A DNA stretch of 64,000 nucleotides from Martinezella tropici (GTDB taxonomy: Bacteria > Pseudomonadota > Alphaproteobacteria > Rhizobiales > Rhizobiaceae). The notes under the pieces were generated by a model. The model made no database searches. It was not told the origin of the DNA and saw nothing but the letters and a program-made list of their open reading frames with translations. Below, piece after piece: positions 52,225 through 60,091 of this stretch. Position numbers and translations under genes: made by a program. The stretch covers positions 21,778 to 85,777 of the forward strand of contig JUHI01000026.1 of assembly GCA_000799755.1 (NCBI GenBank), given 5' to 3'. The first letter of the stretch is position 1; the number at the start of each line of letters is the position of its first letter.

Positions 52225-52631
52225 CCATCTATCTCCAGTCGCTGAGCGGCGGCATGCTGATCGGCGCCTCCGCGGTCATGCTCCTGCTTCTGAACGGCCG
52301 GATCGCCGGCATCAGCGGCATCGTCGGCCGCCTTGCCCAAGGTATCGGCCTGATCACCAATCTTGCGTTCGTGCTTGGCCTCGTGCTCGGGCCGCTCGTC
52401 TACCTGCTGCTCGCCGGTGGATGGCCGACCGTCGAGATTACAGCGGGCTGGCCGCTGATAATCGTCGCCGGACTGCTGGTCGGCTTTGGCTCGCGCATGG
52501 GATCCGGCTGCACTAGCGGCCACGGCGTGCTGGGGCTTGCCCGCCTTTCTCCGCGATCGATGGTTGCTGTCGCCACCTTCCTATCGACCGGGATTATCGC
52601 AGTCACCGTTCTACGAGGTATCGGATTATGA
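52221..52631 (+). CDS. YeeE/YedE-type membrane half-transporter (first)
   Basis: 136 residues, four hydrophobic segments. The signature G-S-R-M-G-S-G-C-T-S-G-H-G-V-L-G (about 92-107) holds the conserved cysteine of the YeeE/YedE thiosulfate and sulfur-compound transporters. In bigR operons two such half-size proteins (PmpA and PmpB-like) form one transporter. Coupled by 4-bp overlaps to bigR and to the next gene. It likely moves a sulfur species; direction is not known from sequence. Confidence 0.9.
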   Translation: MTIYLQSLSGGMLIGASAVMLLLLNGRIAGISGIVGRLAQGIGLITNLAFVLGLVLGPLVYLLLAGGWPTVEITAGWPLIIVAGLLVGFGSRMGSGCTSGHGVLGLARLSPRSMVAVATFLSTGIIAVTVLRGIGL

Positions 52632-53059
52632 ACAGAAACATCTTTCAGTTCGGCGCCGCCCTCGCCTCTGGCATCGTCTTTGGTTTCGGACTGTCGCTTT
52701 CGGGCATGCTCAATCCGGTTCGCGTCCAGGGCTTCCTCGACGTCTTCGGAAACTGGGATCCAAGCCTTGCCTTCGTCCTAGGCGGCGCCGTCGCCGTGGC
52801 CTTCATCGGAGTAAAAGTGATGAAGCGATTGCGCCGTCCCGTCTTCGACGACACCTTCCACGTGCCCACGAACCGGAAGATTGACGTGCCGCTGGTCATC
52901 GGCTCGGCCCTGTTCGGTCTCGGCTGGGGGATCGGCGGCTTCTGTCCCGGCCCGGCCGTCGCCTCTATGTCGGTCGGTATTCCACAGACGCTGCTGTTCG
53001 TGGTCGCCATGCTAATCGGCATGACATTCTACGACCGGGTTTGGAGCAGAAGGACATGA
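52628..53059 (+). CDS. YeeE/YedE-type membrane half-transporter (second)
   Basis: 143 residues, DUF6691-like. G-L-S-L-S-G-M-L-N-P near residue 25 and G-W-G-I-G-G-F-C-P-G-P-A (about 98-109) carry the second conserved cysteine motif. It complements the preceding half-transporter. The 4-bp overlap on both sides points to strict co-expression. Confidence 0.9.
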   Translation: MNRNIFQFGAALASGIVFGFGLSLSGMLNPVRVQGFLDVFGNWDPSLAFVLGGAVAVAFIGVKVMKRLRRPVFDDTFHVPTNRKIDVPLVIGSALFGLGWGIGGFCPGPAVASMSVGIPQTLLFVVAMLIGMTFYDRVWSRRT

Positions 53060-53838
53060 GTGACTCCATTCTACTGGCCGTCGGTTCCGGCGGGATCGTC
53101 GGCTTCATGCTCGGCCTTCTCGGTGGCGGCGGCTCGATCCTGGCGACCCCGCTCCTTCTTTACGTCGTCGGCGTCGCGCAGCCGCACGTGGCCATCGGAA
53201 CCGGCGCGCTTGCAGTCTCCGTCAACGCCTTCGCCAACTTCGCGAGCCACGCCATGAAGGGGCACGTGTGGTGGCGCTGCGCCGCGGTTTTTTCGGCGCT
53301 CGGCGTCCTTGGCGCGCTGGCGGGCTCAAGCCTCGGTAAGGCGATGGACGGAGACCGGCTGATCTTCCTGTTTGGAATTCTGATGGTCGTCGTCGGCGTC
53401 CTGATGCTCAAGCCCAGGAAGCCGACGTCGGCCGAAAACCGGCCGGTCGACCTTAGGATGTGCTTTATCACAGCCGCCGTAGCGCTGGCCGCCGGAGCGG
53501 CGTCAGGCTTCTTCGGGATCGGCGGAGGCTTCCTGATCGTGCCGGCTCTGATGCTGGCGACCGGCATGCCGATGATCAACGCGATCGGCACTTCGCTCCT
53601 ATCCGTCGGCGCCTTCGGATTGGCAACCGCGCTGAACTATGCCGCGTCCGGACTGGTGGACTGGTGGCTTGCCGCAGAGTTCATCGGTGGCGGCATCGCA
53701 GGCGGCCTCCTCGGCTTGACACTGGCAACGCGTCTGAGCGCCTACAAGAACATACTCAACCGACTGTTTGCGGTGCTCATCTTTGTCGTCGCAGGTTACA
53801 TCTTCTACCGGAGCGTGGCATCCAGGACTGCAGGGTGA
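53056..53838 (+). CDS. TauE/SafE sulfite exporter of the bigR operon
   Basis: 260 residues from the ATG at 53056, which overlaps the previous stop as ATGA; an in-frame TTG at 53041 is less likely. Eight membrane helices with the paired motifs G-F-M-L-G-L-L-G-G-G-G-S-I and A-S-G-F-F-G-I-G-G-G-F-L. In bigR operons this exporter removes the sulfite made by the dioxygenase. It is the last gene of the operon and is followed by convergent tniR. Confidence 0.92.
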   Translation: MSDSILLAVGSGGIVGFMLGLLGGGGSILATPLLLYVVGVAQPHVAIGTGALAVSVNAFANFASHAMKGHVWWRCAAVFSALGVLGALAGSSLGKAMDGDRLIFLFGILMVVVGVLMLKPRKPTSAENRPVDLRMCFITAAVALAAGAASGFFGIGGGFLIVPALMLATGMPMINAIGTSLLSVGAFGLATALNYAASGLVDWWLAAEFIGGGIAGGLLGLTLATRLSAYKNILNRLFAVLIFVVAGYIFYRSVASRTAG

Positions 53839-53912
53839 TGCTGCGCCTACAATGACGCGTTCGTGCGGCGTTGCGGAGCCCAACGCGGTGACGTAGCACC
53901 ATCAAGGATCCG

Positions 53913-54830
53913 TCAGTCCCGAAGAAGCCCGAAGCGAAATGCCTCGTCCATGAGCGCTTTTACTGACGAGGGCTGCCATTTCCGGCCGCCGCGAACCGGA
54001 CGCTCTCCCATCTGATCCAACTGTCCGGCAATGTCGCGCAGTGACAAGCTCGGATCCGCGATAGCGATTGCCGCAACGAGCTTCATCTGGTGATCGTCGA
54101 CCGGCCGACGGGGAGAGCGGGCCAACAATTCGGGGTCCGCGAGCTTTTCGCGAACCATCCGATGAACCGCGCGGCGCAGGCGTTCCACCGTCCAGTCATG
54201 GCCGCGGCGATTGAGAACCCGTACAACGTTGTCCCAGCTATGTTGCGGGCGGAGCTGTCGCACCATCGGCAGCCAGGTCTGCGCGGACGAGATCAGCTCG
54301 TCGAGATAGAGTTTTTCTCGTGCCTTCGACACCGCCTTGATTGCCTCTGGCCGCCGCTCTCGCAGTCCGGGGTTGCCCGGCAACTTGCCACGTGCTTTCG
54401 CGGCCTTGATACCTGCCTTGGTCCGTTCGGCGATCAGCGCCCGTTCAAGCTGTGCGACGGCGCCGAGAACCTGGAGGGAGAACATGCCCTGCGGTGTGGA
54501 CGTGTCGATCGGATCGCGGATCGATCGGAAATGGACGCCGCGCTCTTCAAGATCCTCGATCACTTGCAAGAGATGACTGACCGAACGAGCGAGGCGATCC
54601 AGCCGGACGACGACGAGCACGTCGCCAGCGGCGAGCTCGCCGAGCAGTCTGGTCAGAACCGGCCGGGCCCGTGATGCGCCGGATCCGTGCTCCTGAAATA
54701 TCCGCTCGCAGCCGGCCGCGCGCAACTCGTCCATCTGTGCGTCATGGACCTGATCGTCGGTGGAGACGCGTGCATAACCGATAAGACGTCTGGTGGCCGG
54801 CGACGGTTTGGCGGCTTGCCGTTTTGCCAT
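53913..54830 (-). CDS. tniR: Serine resolvase TniR
   Basis: 305 residues from the ATG at 54830. Catalytic serine S23 in Y-A-R-V-S-T-D-D-Q; R-L-D-R-L-A-R-S active-site arginines at about 84-91; the long E helix; and the C-terminal helix-turn-helix. The C-terminal extension of about 100 residues is shared with the decayed copy at 50127. It resolves cointegrates at a res site, expected just upstream of the gene. Unusually, tniQ is 3.8 kb away with the sulfide operon between. Confidence 0.93.
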   Translation of the reverse strand: MAKRQAAKPSPATRRLIGYARVSTDDQVHDAQMDELRAAGCERIFQEHGSGASRARPVLTRLLGELAAGDVLVVVRLDRLARSVSHLLQVIEDLEERGVHFRSIRDPIDTSTPQGMFSLQVLGAVAQLERALIAERTKAGIKAAKARGKLPGNPGLRERRPEAIKAVSKAREKLYLDELISSAQTWLPMVRQLRPQHSWDNVVRVLNRRGHDWTVERLRRAVHRMVREKLADPELLARSPRRPVDDHQMKLVAAIAIADPSLSLRDIAGQLDQMGERPVRGGRKWQPSSVKALMDEAFRFGLLRD

Positions 54831-55340
54831 GGTTTCTCGCCCAATTTTCCGGTGCTCTGTACAGATAATGAATGCGTGAGAAAATGAACAGTTGCAAGCG
54901 TGTTTTATCGGGCAAATGCAGCCCCGCCAGACACGAAATCCAATGTCGAACGGGCATCCGGCAGCAATCGGCGTGAAACGCACCCTGGCGGCCATCCTTG
55001 GCGGAAATGCCGGAAACTAGGGCGTTCGGGGGAGGGGAGGGGTAAGAAGCGCTGACCGAGGGAGGGATTGCAGAGAAATCCGCGCTGGCCTGAGAGAAGA
55101 GTGCCCCTCGCCGAGGCTCTTGTATCCACCGCTATTCCGCCGATCCTCGCCGAAAGCTGCCTGAAAGGCCGGAAAACCAAGCGTTTCCGCTCATTCAGGC
55201 CGACCGACATCTGATTTGCGCCGCGAAATCAATCTACCATCGATAAGGGGTACTTATCGATGGTTAGAGCCGCACCTAACAATCATACCATGTGAGGAAC
55301 AGTAATATTGTACTAGAGTTCCTTTAGCAAATCATTTACC
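54831..55340. other. Spacer between tniR and the RHE_PE00001-family gene
   Basis: No gene recognised. The first 100 bp should contain the res site of the resolvase. A perfect 12-bp palindrome occurs at 55236-55264. The sequence becomes AT-richer from 55200 to 55340, consistent with a promoter for the gene at 55341. Confidence 0.5.
55236..55264. promoter_or_regulatory. Palindromic operator candidate
   Basis: ACCATCGATAAG and its exact reverse complement, separated by 5 bp, 77 bp before the gene at 55341. Perfect 12-bp arms are unlikely by chance at this position; probably the binding site of the helix-turn-helix protein encoded downstream. Confidence 0.6.
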
Positions 55341-56477
55341 ATGATTTCAATGGCTTACGATCTCGCGAGAATCAGCATGACAGCCCTGATGCCGCCGGCT
55401 TTCGACGCCGGTGTCGCGCTTACCCGTCTCGACGAGCGCATCGCCCGTTCACCGGTCGGCGCCGGCTTCCTCGAACGCCAGAATTTCGCCGACGCCTGCG
55501 CCTCGCTGTGGATCGACGGCGAGCTCGTCCATCTCGAAGACCTCGTCCTCCACGATGCCACCCGCGATATCCGCACCCCAACCCACGAACTCACCATTGC
55601 CCGCGACGTGCTGCGCACCCGCCGGCGCATTGTTGCGCAGTCGCCAGATTGGGCGTTATCGCCAGAGGGTATCAGAATTCTGCGACAAACGTCGGACATC
55701 ACTGCGACCGGCGCCGAGGCGATGGAAGCGGCCGGCGTCATTCCGCCGGCGGCCGCGGTGAAGTATCCGGAGGGGGAGGATGTCGAAGACGTCGAAAATG
55801 TTCCCGGTGTTGATCTTGCCGCCATCGATGCAGTGCTCGCCCGATCGGAGGCGGCGATCGAAAACGCGACGCGTCCCGGCCGCGCCGGTGGCCAAGACAA
55901 AGATCCGATGATCTATGATCTCGACTGGGACGAGGATGCCCGGCTCGACGAATGGCGCGGCGTGCTGCGGCAGGCTCAAGATATGCCAACAGTGCTGCAG
56001 GCGATCGTCGCCCTCGATGCCTGGAACGAGATTTCGGTCCTTCAGCACGCACCATGGCTCGGCCGGCTGTTTGCGGCCTCGATCCTTCGCCAGGCCGACG
56101 TCACGACCGGCGCGCATCTCGCCGCCATCAATCTCGGCCTCAAAACCATTCCCGTCAATCGGCGCCGCCACCGCGACCGGGAAACCCGACTGCTCGCCAT
56201 TGCCCACGGTCTTTTGGCGGCCGCCGAGATTGGCCTGAAAGAGCACGATCGGCTGACGCTCGCGCGAAAATTGTTCGAGCGGAAACTGGAAGGGCGACGG
56301 ACGTCATCGAGATTGCCGGAACTGGTGGAGCTCGTCATGGCAAAGCCGCTTGTTTCAGCCGGGATGGTGGCGAAAACGCTCGAGGTCACGCCGCAGGCGG
56401 CGCGGCGGATCGTCTCGGAGCTTGGCCTGCGCGAGATGACCGGGCGGGGGAGGTTTCGGGCGTGGGGGATACTCTGA
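55341..56477 (+). CDS. RHE_PE00001-family / DUF1612 HTH protein
   Basis: 378 residues. N-terminal domain with L-D-E-R-I-A-R-S-P-V-G-x-G-F, A-C-A-S-L-W-I-D-G-E-L-V-H-L-E-D-L-V-L-H-D-A-T-R, the hallmark of this rhizobial plasmid family, related to Fic-associated DUF4172-like N-domains. The C-terminal DUF1612 helix-turn-helix is T-P-Q-A-A-R-R-I-V-S-E-L-G-L-R-E-M-T-G. Function unknown, presumably a regulator. A second ATG at 55350 may be the real start. A perfect palindrome lies upstream. Confidence 0.85.
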   Translation: MISMAYDLARISMTALMPPAFDAGVALTRLDERIARSPVGAGFLERQNFADACASLWIDGELVHLEDLVLHDATRDIRTPTHELTIARDVLRTRRRIVAQSPDWALSPEGIRILRQTSDITATGAEAMEAAGVIPPAAAVKYPEGEDVEDVENVPGVDLAAIDAVLARSEAAIENATRPGRAGGQDKDPMIYDLDWDEDARLDEWRGVLRQAQDMPTVLQAIVALDAWNEISVLQHAPWLGRLFAASILRQADVTTGAHLAAINLGLKTIPVNRRRHRDRETRLLAIAHGLLAAAEIGLKEHDRLTLARKLFERKLEGRRTSSRLPELVELVMAKPLVSAGMVAKTLEVTPQAARRIVSELGLREMTGRGRFRAWGIL

Positions 56478-56781
56478 GCGCTGAAAAAGCTGCGTCCTCC
56501 GCGGATCCGCGTCCCAGGCTCGCAGGGTTCAATCCCAATATTTCAGCCGAGATGGTCGTTCACCGAGGCTTCGCAAGGCTTCTCGGGCAGTCCTCTTTCC
56601 TCTATGAAAGGGAGGGAAGGCGGAAATCCTGACCAGCCTCCGAAACCTTGATTACATATTGGCCAACTTTCGCTGCGACGTCGAAGCTGATCCGGCCACG
56701 ACCTAATTTCTCTGTTATGTCCTGCCGCATCACTGCGAATACAGAATGCCGTCCGCCCAAGGTTGATCGTAGGAATCGGCG
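56478..56781. other. Convergent spacer
   Basis: About 300 bp between two convergent genes. No gene, repeat or clear terminator was seen. Confidence 0.5.
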
Positions 56782-57909
56782 CTAGAACGGGATATCGTCG
56801 TCCAGATCTCTCGAAAAGTTTCCGCCCGTGGATCCGATCGTCGTGACGGTAACTTCGCCCTCAATGATCGCGAACGGCGATGCGCTTCCGACGACATGGT
56901 GACGTCGTGCCAGGCGCTGTGCCGTCTCCGTGAAGGGAGTGGTTCCCTCGTTACCATTGGCGATCATCAGTCCGGCCTCTGTGTAATAGGAGATCAAACG
57001 TTCAAGTGTGCTCCGCGAGATTTTGAAGCAGCCAGTCGTGTCGACTGTCGCCAACTCTCCCGCGATTGCCGACGCGATCATTATGCATGAGTCGTCGTGA
57101 TCGATGTTGAAATAATACTCCCCATTCCAGTCGTTCGTGGAGACGTCGAGATTGGAGAAGAATAAGGGAAAGAAGGATATCCAGGACCCCTGGATTTTGG
57201 CGGAGCTCCCGCGCTTCTTGTCATTGCTCGAGGTCAACGGAAGTAGCGTCAGAGTAATTAGCTCATCGGCGTTCGGTAACTTGGGAAGCGGTATCTCTAC
57301 GCTGAGATTTCCCAGCGCAACACGGAATTTTTCATTTTCTTTGCGGACCTCATTCAATTCCTCAAGCGTGTCGATACTTGCGACAGCGTCTCCTCGAATC
57401 CAGCCTACACGCGGCTTGGTCGCCTTCGCGTGATCTAGGGCCTCACGAACAGCCAACTTAAGATCGCCGAGTGTCGTCCAAGTCTTCCGCAGGCGCTTGT
57501 GCTCAGCCTCCTTGATGAAATCTTTCAGAAATTGCCGTCCCGCATCAGCTGGCTCGAGCTTCTCGGCCGGGATCTTTCCCGGTTCTCCGTGAAGCATCAC
57601 CAGAACAGGGACACCTTTCTCCACGGCATATCGAAACTCTTTGTGGGTATAGCTGATGCCGTCTTCGGCCGGGCTGCCGTAACGTCCCGCGATGATAAGG
57701 ACGTAGTAGTCACACTTGTCGATCAGGGACTTGATAAACTCGAACTGATCTTCGTCGGCGGCTGGAAAGGACTCCATTTGCACAGGAAAGTCCCCCATGC
57801 TTATGATTACATCCTGTACCGCGCGGCGCTCTTCGCGGAGATCCTGAAATGTCGAACTGATGAAGACCTGATACCGCTTGTCGTGCACGTTTGGTTCCTC
57901 TGAGGCCAA
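56782..57909 (-). CDS. DUF4062-domain protein
   Basis: 375 residues. The N-terminal DUF4062 domain (about 10-110) has Y-Q-V-F-I-S-S-T-F-Q-D-L-R-E-E-R, D-F-P-V-Q-M-E, C-D-Y-Y-V-L-I-I-A-G-R-Y-G and S-Y-T-H-K-E-F-R-Y-A, a TIR/SEFIR-like Rossmann fold. Residues about 195-225 form a short coiled coil. The C-terminal half is not recognised. DUF4062 domains often sit at the front of signalling or defence proteins (including STAND ATPases) and may be effectors or adaptors. AT-content is higher than in the plasmid backbone, consistent with recent acquisition. It is divergent from the gene at 58192. Confidence 0.8.
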   Translation of the reverse strand: MASEEPNVHDKRYQVFISSTFQDLREERRAVQDVIISMGDFPVQMESFPAADEDQFEFIKSLIDKCDYYVLIIAGRYGSPAEDGISYTHKEFRYAVEKGVPVLVMLHGEPGKIPAEKLEPADAGRQFLKDFIKEAEHKRLRKTWTTLGDLKLAVREALDHAKATKPRVGWIRGDAVASIDTLEELNEVRKENEKFRVALGNLSVEIPLPKLPNADELITLTLLPLTSSNDKKRGSSAKIQGSWISFFPLFFSNLDVSTNDWNGEYYFNIDHDDSCIMIASAIAGELATVDTTGCFKISRSTLERLISYYTEAGLMIANGNEGTTPFTETAQRLARRHHVVGSASPFAIIEGEVTVTTIGSTGGNFSRDLDDDIPF

Positions 57910-57962
57910 CGGGGTAAAACATTAGTTGTGTCCGTCGAAAAGGTCCATGACTGCAGGTAAAG

Positions 57963-58175
57963 GTGGCTACGCGGCACGCAGTACTCCACAGCTTCCCCGG
58001 TGCGCTGGTCCGAACCGAACTGGAGCGAGTCGGCGGGTATCTTCAGGAAATATATCGAAGTCCCATGTTTATCAGCCCCGATACGGCGCTCGCTCTGAAA
58101 AAAATGTATCTGGCTATGACAGAATCCTGCATGTTCGGGCCATCGAAACAGCACACGATGATCGATCAGTCCTGA
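57963..58175 (+). CDS. Possible small protein (weak)
   Basis: A 70-codon frame starting with GTG, ending 17 bp before the next plus-strand gene. Composition (L-E-R-V-G-G-Y-L-Q-E-I-Y) is protein-like, but there is no strong ribosome site and it lies in the promoter area between two divergent genes. It may be a short first gene of the 58192 unit or noise. Confidence 0.25.
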   Translation: MATRHAVLHSFPGALVRTELERVGGYLQEIYRSPMFISPDTALALKKMYLAMTESCMFGPSKQHTMIDQS

Positions 58176-58191
58176 AGGAGAGCGGCCAAAA

Positions 58192-59070
58192 GTGACATGG
58201 AAACAGGTCGATATGGAATCCATGGTAGCCGGACCAATCGCGCAACCGCTCGTCGGTAAAAGTGCGTCATATCCGTTCCAAGTCTCCATCGCATGTTGGA
58301 TTGATCTGCTGGGTTATGGTGGCATGATTGCAGCTGCGGATTTCAATCCGCTTCACGCCAAATCAAAGGAGGCGTTGCGGCGGCTCCGCGGTTTTCATAA
58401 AATCGTCGCAAGCCACAGTGCGCGCCATTTTCCGACGCTGGTCATGAACGATGGAGCGGTCGCCTACCGCGATCTTTCGCTGAGATCGCCTTCGGTAACG
58501 TACGATTTCCTGGTACGCTCCTGGGGCCTGTTCAGCGAAATCAAAGACTTCGAAACCGCCGCTGGACATCCTGGCGCCCGCATGGTGTTGGCTTGCGGAT
58601 TTCGCATGCGCGGGAGGCGGGCGGGCATGGATGCCTCGGCTAGCCAGTTACGATCCATACTCGCCCGATTGGAGGAGGGTCGGATCAACTCGGAGCAGGC
58701 CGTTCGTGAAGCGGCATCAGTGCGACCTACCTTTGACATCATCCCACAACTCCAGGCGAACTTTGCCTTCACCAAGGCCTATGTCGCCGAGTCGTCGGGA
58801 AAGGCAGGCGGGATTGCGGGTGCAAATTTCTACGTCGATCTGGCGATTTTCGATCGACTAGATTTGGACTGGATTACGCTTGGCGAAGCGATCAATTGGT
58901 CGCATCCAAGGCTTGGACTATCTGCAGACTTTGCGTCCGTACTGGGCATCAATTGTCGAAATCGGACCCCGGTTTCTCCTGAAGGCGTTCGCGATGGTCT
59001 GCAAATCGCTGAACAACTGACCAGTGATCCCAATGTTCTTCACGCCCTGAGGCAAGCGAAGGACATATAG
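58192..59070 (+). CDS. Unknown protein, weak nucleotide-cyclase resemblance
   Basis: 292 residues from a GTG at 58192 with AAGGAG 12 bp upstream. No family is firmly recognised. The segment S-I-A-C-W-I-D-L-L-G-Y-G (about 32-43) followed some 45 residues later by T-L-V-M-N-D-G-A-V-A-Y-R-D-L resembles the first strand and central hairpin of class III cyclase-like folds, but the second metal aspartate and transition-state residues are not clear, so activity is doubtful. It faces the DUF4062 gene divergently, in a defence-like neighbourhood. Treat as unknown. Confidence 0.6.
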   Translation: MTWKQVDMESMVAGPIAQPLVGKSASYPFQVSIACWIDLLGYGGMIAAADFNPLHAKSKEALRRLRGFHKIVASHSARHFPTLVMNDGAVAYRDLSLRSPSVTYDFLVRSWGLFSEIKDFETAAGHPGARMVLACGFRMRGRRAGMDASASQLRSILARLEEGRINSEQAVREAASVRPTFDIIPQLQANFAFTKAYVAESSGKAGGIAGANFYVDLAIFDRLDLDWITLGEAINWSHPRLGLSADFASVLGINCRNRTPVSPEGVRDGLQIAEQLTSDPNVLHALRQAKDI

Positions 59071-59151
59071 AAATGCGCGCGAGTGACCTGTACGCCTTGA
59101 AGGCGCACATGATTGACAACGAGAAGACTTTAGCCTATATTCCGTCAAAAG

Positions 59152-59442
59152 ATGGAGGCTGACGTGCCCAGCATAGCAAACGAGAACAGTGAGCGTATGA
59201 GTTTGAGGGTGCCTGCCACGGCCAAGGCTAAACTTGTGCGCGCTGCGGCGCTTCGTAATACCGATCTGACGGATTTCGTGACGCAATCCGCCCTGCGAGA
59301 AGCAGAGGCTGTGATCGAGGAAGCCGAGACGATAAAAGTGTCGAAGCGCGATCATCTTCGCATTCTTGAGCTTCTGGAAAATCCGCCTAAACCTAACGCC
59401 AAGCTGCGCGCGGCGATTGCCGGTTTGCCTGGCAGCCTATGA
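59152..59442 (+). CDS. DUF1778 antitoxin (TacA-like)
   Basis: 96 residues, ribbon-helix-helix antitoxin: R-M-S-L-R-V-P-A-T-A-K-A-K-L-V-R-A-A, then D-L-T-D-F-V, the DUF1778 signature, and a C-terminal tail P-K-P-N-A-K-L-R-A-A-I that wraps the toxin. Pairs with the GNAT toxin through a 4-bp overlap. It probably autorepresses the operon. Confidence 0.9.
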   Translation: MEADVPSIANENSERMSLRVPATAKAKLVRAAALRNTDLTDFVTQSALREAEAVIEEAETIKVSKRDHLRILELLENPPKPNAKLRAAIAGLPGSL

Positions 59443-59966
59443 CTTTACCTGCATGGCATGAGGAACCGATCGCTAAGTCTCACGGTCGGGCAGTCTTCGA
59501 TTGCGGCGACGCCCAGATGAACGAGTTCCTGCTCCGCTTTGCCCGACAAAGCCATGAACAGAATGCCTCGAAGACCTTCTGTGCTATCGACGACGCAGTG
59601 CCCGGCCGTATTCTTGGGTTCTATACAATCGCGCCTTCGGCAGTCGATCATGCGACTGTGCCTGATGCAATGACACGCGGTCTTGCCCGCCATGATGTGC
59701 CGGGCTTCAGGCTTGCTCGACTGGCTACCGACCGCACGGTTGCCGGCCAGGGACTGGGAGGCCGGCTCCTAGCCGCCGCAGCGCTCCGCTGCCTGCGACT
59801 TGCAGGTGAGGGCGGGGGACTTCTACTGATCATCGATGCCAAAAGCGAGCGAGCCGCCAACTGGTACGCTTCCTATGGTGCCGAACCTTTGAAGGACAAG
59901 CCGCTAACTCTCGTAATGCCGCTTATCTCCTTCGCGGCCGACTTGCGTGCCAAAGGTCTCCTATGA
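59439..59966 (+). CDS. GNAT-family toxin (TacT-like)
   Basis: 175 residues. GCN5-type acetyltransferase: L-G-F-Y-T-I-A-P central strand, R-L-A-T-D-R-T-V-A-G-Q-G-L-G-G-R-L-L acetyl-CoA loop (about 93-110) and W-Y-A-S-Y-G-A-E-P. TacT-type toxins acetylate the amino group of charged tRNAs and halt translation. It is the second gene of the DUF1778/GNAT pair. All acetyl-CoA-binding residues are present. It probably stabilises this segment of the plasmid. Confidence 0.9.
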   Translation: MTLPAWHEEPIAKSHGRAVFDCGDAQMNEFLLRFARQSHEQNASKTFCAIDDAVPGRILGFYTIAPSAVDHATVPDAMTRGLARHDVPGFRLARLATDRTVAGQGLGGRLLAAAALRCLRLAGEGGGLLLIIDAKSERAANWYASYGAEPLKDKPLTLVMPLISFAADLRAKGLL

Positions 59967-60091
59967 TCCCTTAAGGCGCGGGAACACGATTGATTTCGCC
60001 GCATTACGAACTATCGCATCGTGATGATCATCTTGAGGATAAGCTGTACCACCAATGACCATATGGCGAGCCGGCGCCTGCGGCGGCCCGG

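Noticed and set aside
50549..52228. A 559-codon open frame on the minus strand
   Set aside because: Antisense to blh and bigR, which have clear catalytic and regulatory motifs.
54905..55210. A 101-codon minus-strand frame between tniR and the RHE_PE00001-family gene
   Set aside because: Arginine/proline-rich composition, no ribosome site and no family; more likely spacer containing the res site.
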